The notes beneath the pieces were generated by a model. That model did not search any database. It had not been told where the DNA came from and saw only the letters and a program-made list of their open reading frames with translations. Positions 37,691-48,009 of a stretch of DNA of 64,000 bases are shown here, piece by piece. A program made the position numbers and the translations under genes. Numbering within the stretch: position 1 is the stretch's first letter; each line of letters opens with the position of its first letter. The DNA comes from Pseudoscleropodium purum (taxonomy: Eukaryota > Streptophyta > Bryopsida > Hypnales > Brachytheciaceae): the NCBI GenBank assembly GCA_963969395.1, contig OZ017797.1, positions 28,892,001-28,956,000 of the forward strand, in the 5' to 3' direction.

Positions 37691-38788
37691 ATGGAATCCA
37701 TCTAAACCCTATTTCTATACATGGGAAAATTTCTCCGCTCAAGAAACCTGTACACCAAACATGCATAATTGCTTAAATGGTCAGAAATGGGTTGGGTCCC
37801 TTGGAACTAATCCAAATCCCAAAGGGACCACGGAATCAGAGAAATGACCACTGACAACATGCTCCATGGCTCAGCATGTACTTTACTAGCTTAGCTTCCA
37901 CAAATTTTGGGTCACCCAGTACAAAGTACGATGAGAGGGGGAGGGGCGTCTGGCAGGGGTTTGGGGAAGGCTTCAGTTCCATGTCCTCACTGCATTGGCA
38001 GATTTGTGGAGGGTTTGATCTAGAAAAGCTAAAATTGTATGGTAGTGGCAGAAAAATCGGCCCTACCCTTCCCCAGAGCATCCAACAAATGAGTATGAAG
38101 CAAGTGTCCTACATGTGGAATGTGGAATTGCCATCGAAAAAGATGAAGTTGAATGCAAAGATTCCATTGCAATCTAAGATAAGAGGTCCATAAAGTGCCT
38201 GGGCTCTAAAAACCATCCTATTAGGCAAACTTAGGTACATCATATGACTTTCTCGATGTACCATCGATGTATCAATAGTGTGCGTTTCAGGAGGTGAATG
38301 GTTCTAGGACCACTATGTGTATGTCAACTTCAAAAATTCATAACTAATTCTTTAAAATGTGACATAATTTGGACCTACAGTGTGAAAGATATTAAATTTC
38401 AATTTTTCTATGAATTAATAAAATTAAAATATTATTTTTGCTAATATTTTGGCTGGCACAATGGCACAAGGCACACTAGTTGGTCTTAAAATACAGTAAT
38501 AATCTGGCTATTTTGACTAAAAAAAAAAGAAAGTTTCCTTTACCAAAAAATAGCCAACATCTCTTGGTTGTAGCCACTGGCCAAATGGTGAAAAATTGTG
38601 CATAAAAAACTAACTCACTATGCTAAGCTTCGACTTTTTAGCTTTTGTTTTGACTACTTTTTCAAAAACTATAATAACATCAATGATTCAAGAGTGTTAT
38701 AGAGTGTTCCCTCCGTTTTTTATACCGCGTTCCTTTGTGCGAATTTTCGCTGAAAAAAACGAGGTACACGACGAAGCTGCCTGGCGCG

Positions 38789-38834
38789 TGCCGGTGCGGG
38801 TGCGGGTGCGCTTGCGGGTGCGGGTGCGGGAGGT
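38789..38834 (+). repeat. GTGCGG hexamer repeat
   Basis: About seven near-perfect GTGCGG units lie in a small GC-rich patch. Nearby open frames on both strands (38,620-38,994 and its shadows) owe their Arg/Val-rich or His/Pro-rich content to this repeat and are not convincing genes. Confidence 0.8.
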
Positions 38835-39313
38835 GCAGATTCGGAATATATACTCTCTGATCGCTTGTTGCGGAAAGGCGCCGCGACCGGTCAACCATCA
38901 GTTATCAGTTGATGATGACAACGGTGATTCCTGGATTGGCTCTTCACTAGATCATCGCAACTCAGATGCCCATGTCTGTACAGTTTGTTATTAAAAAATA
39001 TATCATTTGGGAGCAGTAGGGCTCCAGCTCTTTCTTCGATACTCATATGATCGATAATTGGGTACGTGATCCTTGGGGGAAAAAATCGTCCTTAAAAAGA
39101 AATGAACACTGTCAGTGTCTGCAATTGCCCAGAGATGCTAGTACGCTACCCCTCCCCATAAGAGGCACGATCCTCCGCTTCTCCAAGGAGATGCGCACTT
39201 GCCCCTCTGATGAGCCTCTGACTGCCACACTACTGCATGCTCTGGCTTCACAAACGTAACAGCATTGCCTGCTAGCTCATTCCGGTGCTGTCACTTGATC
39301 TCTCGCAGTGCAG

Positions 39314-40112
39314 GTGAGTTGGATCGATGGGGATGGCGCTCTAGCTCCTGGTTGTCGTGAATGTAGGTAATTGAATGTTTGCTTTTTTTTTTTGGTACTG
39401 AATGAAGAGAGATCGAAGGTGAAACGTCTAGCTCGGTGTGAGGATTCTGGTTACTTGGAGAGTTCCGATCCTCAAGCTTCCGCTTTTCTTGAGTGTAGTT
39501 GTTGGCAAGCTTCTTTTGTCCCTAACTGAAGAGAGATGGCGAAAAGGCGGTGGTGAACGTGCGAAGGCTAGGTTGGTGTGAGGATTTGGGTTAGTTGGGG
39601 AATTCCTGATGCTTCTGCTTTTTCGATAGTGAAGTTGGTGCTTTTTGTGATTGAATGATCAAAGACGGTTGGAGAGCAGGGCAGTGTTGAAGGTGGTAAA
39701 GTTTAGGTTCACTTGGCGTCAGAATGTGGATCTTTGGGATCAACCCATGTCTGCACGATCCTGAATTTCAGTGCTTTTTTCATTTAAAGAGCTCGAGGAG
39801 TGCCTTGAAGTGGATTGAATGCCTGGAGAGTTTTCCATTTCGATCTTTTTTCTGAGATTCATGAACAATGATTCTTGTTAGAATGTGTGCGGTCATCATG
39901 TTGGAGATGCGTTAAATGCAGATGCTGCTGTTAAGTTTTTTAGAGTTTAGTGCAGAGTCGTAGGAGTGGAGGCTTTGCTTTTAGAACAGGGCCCGTCGGA
40001 TTGCCGAACGAATCTAGATTTTCAATCCGCCTGGACTCTCATCTTTCTTATTGTCGAAGGTTGTGAGATGCACTTTGTGCTGACGGTAATGATCTTGTTT
40101 TGAAGGTTGCAG
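39314..40112 (+). other. Probable 5'-UTR intron of PGDH
   Basis: A strong donor (CAG|GTGAGT at 39,314) and a good acceptor (TTGAAGGTTGCAG|G, ending 40,112) bracket 799 bases just before the PGDH start, leaving 40 nt of exon before the ATG at 40,153. 5'-UTR introns are common in plant housekeeping genes. Not proven without transcripts. Confidence 0.5.
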
Positions 40113-40152
40113 GGATTCATTTGTGATTTTCCCGGAGGTTACACATCGCGCT

Positions 40153-42060
40153 ATGGCGACAGTTGCTGGAACGACCATGGCGGTGAGTGTGAAAGACGCT
40201 TTGCAGATTGCCACAGGGCAAGGATTGCAAGCTGCGAAGAGCCAGATGCTGGCATCCCGCGTCACTTTTGGGACGAATCAAGCGTCGCTCAGAAGCAAGG
40301 GCGCCATACGATGCAGACCTACCGGTAGTGCGGTGACAAGGAACGTCGTGACCTCGAACTCCAGCTCCGCGACCGTGACGCGAGGGCCAACCGAGCAGTC
40401 GAGCCGCAACCCCAATCTGGCGACCGTCTTGGTAGCCGAGAAACTGGGCGAGGGCGGGCTGTCGCTTTTGCGCCAGGTCTCCAACGTGGATTGCCTTTAC
40501 AATCTCACCAAGGAGGAGCTCTGCGCGAAGATTGGCGACTACGACGCGTTGATCGTGCGGAGCGCAACGAAAGTCACTCGCCAAGTGTTCGAAGCCTCCA
40601 AGGGGCGCCTCAAGGTGGTGGGCAGAGCTGGCGTGGGAATCGACAATGTCGACTTGGATGCGGCGACTGAATTAGGATGCCTGGTGGTGAACGCGCCGAC
40701 GGCGAACACCGTCGCGGCTGCGGAGCACGGAATTGCTCTCCTCACGGCCATGGCGCGCAATGTCGCACCGTCGGACGTGTCCATGAAGAGCGGCAAGTGG
40801 GAGCGCAACAAGTACGTCGGGGTGTCGGTGGTAGACAAAACGCTGGCCGTGATGGGATTCGGCAAAGTCGGCTCCGAGGTCGCGCGGAAAGCGAAAGGAT
40901 TGGGAATGCAAGTGGTCTCCCACGACCCTTACGCCTCGGCCGACCGCGCACGCGCCGTCGGTGTAGAGCTCGTGAGCTTCGATGAAGCGCTTGCGCGCGC
41001 GGATTTCATCTCGCTCCACATTCCGCTCACTCCCACCACGGACAAGATTTTCAACGACGAGGCGTTCGCCAAGTGCAAGAAGGGCGTGCGGATCGTCAAT
41101 GTGGCACGCGGGGGTGTGATCGACGAGCCCGCGCTGCTACGCGCGTTGGACGCCGGCGTCGTCGCGCAAGCCGCATTGGATGTTTTCACGACCGAGCCAC
41201 CGAAAGAGGGAGATTCCTCGTTTGCTTTGATGCAGCATAAGAACGTGATCGCCACCCCGCATCTCGGGGCCAGCACCGTCGAAGCGCAGGAAGGCGTGGC
41301 GGTGGAAATTGCCGAAGCAGTCGCAGGCGCGCTGGCAGGGGAGCTCGCGGCTACAGCCGTGAATGCGCCTATGGTTCCCGTCGAGGTCATTGCGGAGCTG
41401 ACCCCGTACGTGGTCCTCGCGGAGAAGCTGGGACGATTAGCTGTGCAGTTAGTGTCCGGTGGCGCCGGCGTGAAGCAAGTGAAGGTGGTGTACAAATCCG
41501 CCCGCGACGACGGCGACTTGGACACGCGCCTCCTGCGAGCCATGATCACCAAGGGCCTCATCGAGCCCGTGTCGAGCGCGTTCATCAATCTCGTGAACGC
41601 CGATTACGTCGCCAAGCAGCGCGGCTTGAAAATCAGCGAGGAGAGAGAACCTTCCGACGTCGGAAGCTTCGCTCCCCTAGAGAGCGTATCGGTGACGATC
41701 GCCGACGTTGACTCCCGCTTCGCCAGCGCCACCGGCGAGCAAACGCGCAGCATCACCTTGGAAGGCAAAGTAAAGGACGGCGTGCCGCATCTCTCCAAAG
41801 TCGGCAGCTTCAGCGTGGACGTGAGCTTGGAAGGCAGCATCATCTTGTACCGCCAGGTCGACCAGCCCGGGATGATCGGCAAGGTCGGGACCATTCTCGG
41901 AGTAGATAACATCAACATCGCCTTCATGAGCGTGGGACGAACCTTGCGAGGCTTGGATGCCATCGTTGCCATCGGCATCGACGAGGATGTCAGCAAGGCC
42001 ACCATTCAGAAGCTTGCGGCCATTCCTGCCATCGGAGAGTTGGTGTTCTTGAAGTTGTAA
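40153..42060 (+). CDS. PGDH: D-3-phosphoglycerate dehydrogenase, plastid type
   Basis: A single uninterrupted frame of 635 residues. I chose the ATG at 40,153 because the frame upstream opens only with GTG. Residues 1-85 are Ser/Thr/Arg-rich and look like a plastid transit peptide. The substrate and nucleotide domains follow: GRAGVGIDNVD (157-167), the NAD+ loop GFGKVG (235-240) with acidic D258, catalytic R319 in VARGG, E348 in TTEPP and H370 in TPHLGAST. An ASB domain covers roughly 400-550 and the ACT domain starts at ~563 (ILYRQVDQPGMIGKVGTILG). It oxidises 3-phosphoglycerate to 3-phosphohydroxypyruvate, the first step of the phosphorylated serine pathway. The gene has no coding intron, and its CpG-rich codon use contrasts sharply with its AT-rich surroundings. 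The length is normal for plant enzymes. No damage is seen. Confidence 0.96.
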   Translation: MATVAGTTMAVSVKDALQIATGQGLQAAKSQMLASRVTFGTNQASLRSKGAIRCRPTGSAVTRNVVTSNSSSATVTRGPTEQSSRNPNLATVLVAEKLGEGGLSLLRQVSNVDCLYNLTKEELCAKIGDYDALIVRSATKVTRQVFEASKGRLKVVGRAGVGIDNVDLDAATELGCLVVNAPTANTVAAAEHGIALLTAMARNVAPSDVSMKSGKWERNKYVGVSVVDKTLAVMGFGKVGSEVARKAKGLGMQVVSHDPYASADRARAVGVELVSFDEALARADFISLHIPLTPTTDKIFNDEAFAKCKKGVRIVNVARGGVIDEPALLRALDAGVVAQAALDVFTTEPPKEGDSSFALMQHKNVIATPHLGASTVEAQEGVAVEIAEAVAGALAGELAATAVNAPMVPVEVIAELTPYVVLAEKLGRLAVQLVSGGAGVKQVKVVYKSARDDGDLDTRLLRAMITKGLIEPVSSAFINLVNADYVAKQRGLKISEEREPSDVGSFAPLESVSVTIADVDSRFASATGEQTRSITLEGKVKDGVPHLSKVGSFSVDVSLEGSIILYRQVDQPGMIGKVGTILGVDNINIAFMSVGRTLRGLDAIVAIGIDEDVSKATIQKLAAIPAIGELVFLKL

Positions 42061-42729
42061 CCCCAAATTTAGGGTTAGATTAACGCTCCATATATATTTT
42101 AGCTCCCTGCATCGCTTGTTGCCGCGTTGATGGAGGTGCAGAGGTCGGTTGTGTCTCGCCGATCGGGAGACACTAGCTGGCCGGGTGCTTTTGTATTTGC
42201 GTTGGAAGTCTCCGATCCGTAAGACTCTCTTCCTTGTACTTTGGATCTCAGAAATGGGATCGACAATTTTGTCTATATTTGAAACTTTGTTTTTGTTCAG
42301 TGCCGCTTCGCTCGTGTCGTTCTTTCTCTGGAAGTAAGGTTGCTTTTTCGCAAATTGCAGGAGAAAGTCCATCCGTAAGTCTTCATGTTGTGGACTCTTC
42401 TGCCGTGTAGGTACCATGTAGTCTTGTCCGTGCTAACAAAGTGCTAACTATAATGGTTGTAGTTATGGCCTTTCAATTTAGTGCAGTTTTCTTAATCGTC
42501 AGTCTCCCGCAGCTGATGATGTGCGCGCAGCAGGGAAGCAGTAAGGGCTGAGTTTCGTCACACACTCGATTTGTTAGGTCGATTTTCGCAAGTTCTTGTA
42601 GAGTTAATTGACTATCACGACAAGCAGGGCGGACGCGTCCAATCCCGGCAGAAAAGAGTACTCCTCTTGGTTGGTTCTTTCGGCCAGAATATCTGCAAGG
42701 CATACGCTGTGCGGAGATACACACTCGAT

Positions 42730-42925
42730 GGCATATTCTTCGAGCATTGTGTCTGCTCGTTGCTTGAGGAGGCATATTAGTTGAGCGTCACGTCTACATG
42801 CGCATTGGTTGAGGAAGGCACAATTCTTTGACCGTAATGTCTGCACAGTGTTTCTGTAGGCATATTCTTGGAGCATGGACATGTCTGAACATGTCTGAAC
42901 ATTGCTTGAGAAGGCACATAGTTTC
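42730..42925 (+). repeat. Degenerate minisatellite downstream of PGDH
   Basis: Units beginning GGCATATT or GGCACA start at 42,730, 42,771, 42,817, 42,859 and 42,913 (spacing 41, 46, 42, 54). Each carries a TTGAGC/TGTCTGC/GCTTGAGGA-like core. The fourth unit contains a 12-bp internal doubling (CATGTCTGAA). Confidence 0.6.
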
Positions 42926-42929
42926 AGCC

Positions 42930-45900
42930 TCGATCAAAGGGAACTAAGTTATTTTCCAAAATGCCAAGCTGCTTTTGACTAGATCGTGAATGCTCTGACA
43001 AGCATCAAGCATCGACACAGGGAATTCAGGGATTCGTATTCAGGACTTCCTTCGCCGTATGTCGCAAAATTAACTCTTTCATTGGCAAAAAGGTATATGA
43101 AAGAAGACAATGTTCTCTAGATACGCAAATCAACTCAAAACACCATTTGCCCTGAAGAGTCTCGGTGCCGGTGTGTCTACAAGTATTAGGATACGGCAGC
43201 ATGCTGCAATCGTGCTTTCATTTCGCAAAGTGATGCACGGACAACACTTTACAGTTCACGCAGGTAGCACGTGCACTGCAGAGAGCACACGCCAGGAGTC
43301 GTCTTTTGCGTGTTTCGAGGGGCATATGCGGCATCCAGTGCAGTCGGCTCGGTGAAAACTACTCCGTTCCGGGCGGGCGACGAAAATTCAACAGTGAAAC
43401 GATTTCCAGGAACCGACGCTTCTCACGGAACAGGGGAAATCAATGGATCGACTGCCTCACTGATTCTGTCGGTCGCTCTGCACCAAAGTATTCCCCAACG
43501 ACTTGTCCACCACCACGATTCTCGAGTGGCCAGGACTCAAAACACAAAAGCATTACACATTCGCTAGTTGCATCCTTTTCTCGAGGATCGAGATCAAGCT
43601 TCATGGACAAACTGACTTATGTACATAATATTATTGCAGACAACAGTGAATATGAAGTGAAACTTCAATTTTTTTAACAGTCTTATTTGGGCTGTTCAAC
43701 TTTTCTCAAGGAGACACATCCGGCTGCATCTTCGAACACATTCATTCAAATTTTCATTTCTACACTCATGGTACAAATATGTTGGTTTACGAAGCTGCAT
43801 GGTTCCTAGAATCTCTACGTAAACAAGGAATCGCTTCTTAAGAATAGTTGAACTTGCATATAATTAAGTTATAAGACTTTCTGCATGCTTCATTTCTCTA
43901 CAGTTGAGAGCACCGTGGAACTACTGTGGCATATTTGATTCCTGAAGCTAACTATATATCTTTCAATTGCAAAATATGATCTGAGTGATGGCAAGAATGT
44001 TCATTTACATCATCGTGTGACAATTAGTATATATACCTTGCATCACAACTATAAGTTATTCCTCCATAACAGCAGCTCAAAGGACTTAATGACCTAGCGA
44101 TTTTCGAGCACATCCATAGCCGAGTTCTCACTGACCGCACGTTATATGGCAACAGAACTAACCGCAGTGAAGATTGGTATGCAAACAGACTAGAAGCTTA
44201 TGGCCCATTTCCAACCACTCAAGAAATTACGCATATTTGGAGCGCAAATTTCTTGACTGTAGAAATTATCCCTCGTGCGGAAATAGAGTTTTGAAGGATT
44301 TCAAAAAAATTCAAATTTTTTTCTCTCAAAACATAATTATCCTGAATTTTTTAGCTAAAGATATGTAGCTGACCAATATTCATCATATAGAACTTCCTAA
44401 TTTCAACCACAAGTTGCAAACCGGCAAAATCAATCGAGGACAAGATGCAATAATGAGAGACTTGTAGCCAATCACAATTGTGTTAAATAATGTGTCATAA
44501 TTGATCACTATTCATTTCCCTGTGTATAGAATTACAACAATCTATATGTCCATAATGGGAAGATGATCAGAAAGGGGTCAGTTACTTTAAACTCACACAT
44601 TGCAACAATTGAATTGAAGGAGAAATCAATAGGCTTGTGTGTGCAAATTAGGCACAAATGCACCTTCTATTCAACAATACAAAAACTAAACTAAACCAAT
44701 TTTGGCCTAAAGGTTATTATTGGAATAAATGAAAGACAATTGTAAATATAGAGTATTTAATAATCTATGAATAACTTTTATATGATTCTTGAGTTAATCA
44801 GTTAGATCAAAATTATTCTTTATACTATTTTCTTTTGTACAAGCTAAAGTACAATTTATTGTACTACCTTATGAAGTTTGGATTCTTATTGGATTGTGCT
44901 TGTTTATCTGAACTTGTGATCACCAAAATAGTCCTAAGTATGTAGAATTGCTCTCTAATGAAGGTGTCACCTTTAATGTTGAAAGGTTCTCAAAAAAATT
45001 TCATTATTCCTTACAACAATAAAAAGTTCTTTAGAAAATTTTTGATACTTGTTTGAAAAATGGACAAGGACATGTTGCCATCATTTGTTGAAAACTTGGT
45101 TGTTGTGGTAGTTATTGAAACTTTTCAATACCTTCTTCAAAAGAGGTTAAGAACTATCGAAAATCTAGAAATTAATTTCATACTTCTAATTTACCATCCT
45201 TTTCCTACAACATACTTTCAAAAAAATTAAGACCACAAAAAGTCAAAATGCAATTTCTACTAGGTGGAACTTTTTTCTTGAAGCACTTTCCAACTTACTA
45301 TTCTTAAGTTAGTATATAAAATGTTTTGAAGTTGTTTAATTCTTTTAAATGTTAGATTATTAAAGTAGACAATAATTGTTCTTTGGAAATATTTCAATAA
45401 AGAATATATAATGAAAAAGTCTAAAAAACCAAATCACTAACATGTTAATATAAAGATAAAATAGCACTAAAGAATTCCTTATAACATAAACTTCATTCTA
45501 CATAACTTCACCAATTGAGTAGAATTTAAGATTGTTTATTCACTTTCCATTTACACTTCTATAATATGAATGAGTTTTTAACTAATTCTAGACTATCACA
45601 AGCATGGGTCAAATTAGTATTATAATTAGGAAAGTTTGGTTTGATTTGTATTTTGCACTTTCAACAACTTCAAGGCCAACAATTGATATAGGTTAAAATT
45701 GAATCTACTATTTGAGAATTTCTCTAATCTATTCATTTAGAGCAATCATAAGGTAGTTAAACATTTAAATGTCATAACCAACAAAAAAAATTAGAATATT
45801 TTGGCTAAAATTATATTATAAAAATTTATTGTTGCTTTCAATGGACAAATTAGCCTAATGCTTATTCAAAAGATTAAAATAAATTTATGAATTTTGTTTA

Positions 45901-46860
45901 TTTTTTGGATGATATAGTCAATAAAAGTATAGAAATGAGTGTTTATAATTGAATTTTATAGAAATATGCATATAAAAACATTGTAAATTTTCGTCTTTAA
46001 CAACAGAGTTTTGTAAAATTCATGCTTTTAATTCAAAAATTCTTTATATTTAAAATACCATATCTTCAAATACCACAAAATATTGCAATGAAAATATGAA
46101 GAGATAGGAGCTTCAATAAGTAGATTCATGTATAAGATCACATGGGTTTTTGTAATGTCAAATGTTCATGGAATTACCACCAATATTAGTTTTATTGAGA
46201 TTATACAATTAGGGAGTGAAAGATTTTCAGAGATTACTCTTCATTTGAGGTACTAAAAAACTAAAACTAAAATCTTCCCAATAAAACTAAAAACTTTCTA
46301 ACATTGTTTAATAATGTTAGAATTAAATTTTTCTACAATGCTATTACATTATTATGTAAATCTATATAGAAAAAGATATTTTAGGTTGGTGCATAATTCA
46401 TTCAATTAAAGATGGTCCAACTTGCTACTAGACAATCTTTCCATTAGTTTTTCTCTTAGTTGCATTAACTTATATACTAGTTGAGCGTTTGACACTACTT
46501 TGCGTTCACATTTTACTAGCCACACCAAAATGTTTCCCCTTTCATTGAAAATTAGTGGAAAGTACCATAAATCACTACAACTTTTCAAGGGCAAGCAATG
46601 GATCTTGCAAATCATTCTACATTAGGGGAGGGGGTCACACTTGAAGAAAATTTTGCATTAAAGTTGATCTTTCTATGTTATAGAAAAGAGAAACATCATA
46701 TAGTCAAATTTTGTTGAAGGAAACAAGTTGATTTTCTTCTAATGTGATCAATACAAAAATTTTAAGAGGAATTCAAAATCTAATTTTGACCTTTTTTCAA
46801 AGTGGACCCAAGAAAAAAATTATTTTCAAAATACACAAGGTGCTCAGTATCCGTGCCCCC
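42930..46860. other. Intergenic, no gene seen
   Basis: The first 1.5 kb is of mixed composition with only short frames lacking motifs (such as 43,306-43,677). From 44 kb the sequence is very AT-rich and repeat-like. Confidence 0.5.
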
Positions 46861-46870
46861 TAGTGTCAAG

Positions 46871-46878
46871 TATAAATA
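46871..46878 (+). promoter_or_regulatory. TATA box
   Basis: TATAAATA stands about 100 bases upstream of the ATG at 46,976 and marks an abrupt change from AT-rich repeat to normal-complexity sequence. It is a plausible core promoter for the possible gene start that follows. Confidence 0.45.
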
Positions 46879-46975
46879 ACCCTTGAGAAAAAGACTACAT
46901 GACTTGGTAATAGGCAGAGGGATCGGCTTTGGGTTACCGTGATCTAACACCGTACAGTCAAGTCTGCATTCGAGA

Positions 46976-47002
46976 ATGACGGCTCTTAACCGGCTCTTCC
47001 AG
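46976..47002 (+). CDS. Possible first coding exon of an unrecognised gene
   Basis: ATG to CAG encodes MTALNRLFQ and ends at a near-consensus donor (CAG|GTAAGT). Downstream, 47,536-47,673 is open in one frame (ending YGDDNVAVRGVYELEE) and 47,677-47,973 in another, with a hydrophobic segment in a third (47,568-47,640). I could not join these into one convincing protein. This may be a decayed gene, or a gene with exons I failed to find. Confidence 0.25.
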
Positions 47003-48009
47003 GTAAGTTAACGCCGTCCGACATTTTGCTCTCCTTCGCTTGCACTTCGCCGGCCTCTCGCCGAAATTCTTCGCCACGAGCTTCACCGCAAGCACTTCGA
47101 AAATCTCACTCCAATTCCGCTCTCTCAGCCACTTTCCGGTGCGATCCGCAACTTGCAGACATTTATTCCAACATCGCTCGATCGATCTCATGTGAAATCC
47201 TTGATTTGCAGAGTTTTAGTGCGTGCTTCAATTAATTTGCAGGCGTGATTTGGAGCGGATTCCTAATTCTGTAGCCTTGATTACGATTTCTGTGTTGAAA
47301 CTTGGAATCCTTGCGTGCTTTGGTTACCTTCAGTTGCCGATGCTTGCTTGACCCGTTTGTAATTACGGCGCATGACATTTTGTGTGTGATGTTTACGTTT
47401 CGAACCGTCTGGACATTTGTGGCTTAGTCAGGGGGTTATTGGAATGGAAGACAAGAATTTTTAGGTAGTGCTCCGACATTGGGAGAGACTCTGCGATTGA
47501 AATTATTGTCAAGAGTGTTGTGGTTTAATTAGGGTATTCGAGTACGTGGCGAGTGAGGTTTTACGTGAAGATGCTTCCCTTCGCTGCCGTCCTGGTCGGG
47601 GTGGTGTTGTTCGAGGCCACTATGGTGATGACAATGTCGCTGTGCGGGGAGTGTATGAGTTGGAGGAGACCTAGCTATGGCGTTATGTGGAGCGCAGGCC
47701 GGAGCGGACGGGGCGTGGATTCTGCAGTTAAGGCCCGAGAAGATTCGGTTCAATGAGTTGGAGCATGGAGTGCTTGTAATTCTGTCCTTTCCTCGTCAAA
47801 ATCGCAAGGCGCGTCTGGAGATTTGTGGTGGTTGCAGAGTGCACTCCTGTGATATTGCCGTCGAGCACCCTACGGATGCGAATCCGTGGTTTAGAGAAAC
47901 GTATGATGGCTTTTGCCCTATACAGTCTGGTATTTTATTACGGATTTTTAAGATTTTGGGGCAAATTGCTTAGGGAAGTGCTTGAAAACTATAATTATTT
48001 TGGATAAAT

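Noticed and set aside
38620..38994. 124-codon frame with Val/Arg repeats
   Set aside because: Its content comes from the GTGCGG hexamer repeat and it is equally open on the other strand.
40123..40152. Longer PGDH start ten codons upstream
   Set aside because: That frame opens with GTG; the first ATG (40,153) has a good context and begins a normal transit peptide.
40929..41588. 219-codon minus-strand frame and other long frames inside PGDH
   Set aside because: They are shadows caused by the high GC of the gene; composition is Ala/Arg/Ser-rich without motifs.
47568..47756. WAT1/EamA-type transporter remnant
   Set aside because: The hydrophobic segment is vaguely similar but short, and neighbouring frames are equally open.
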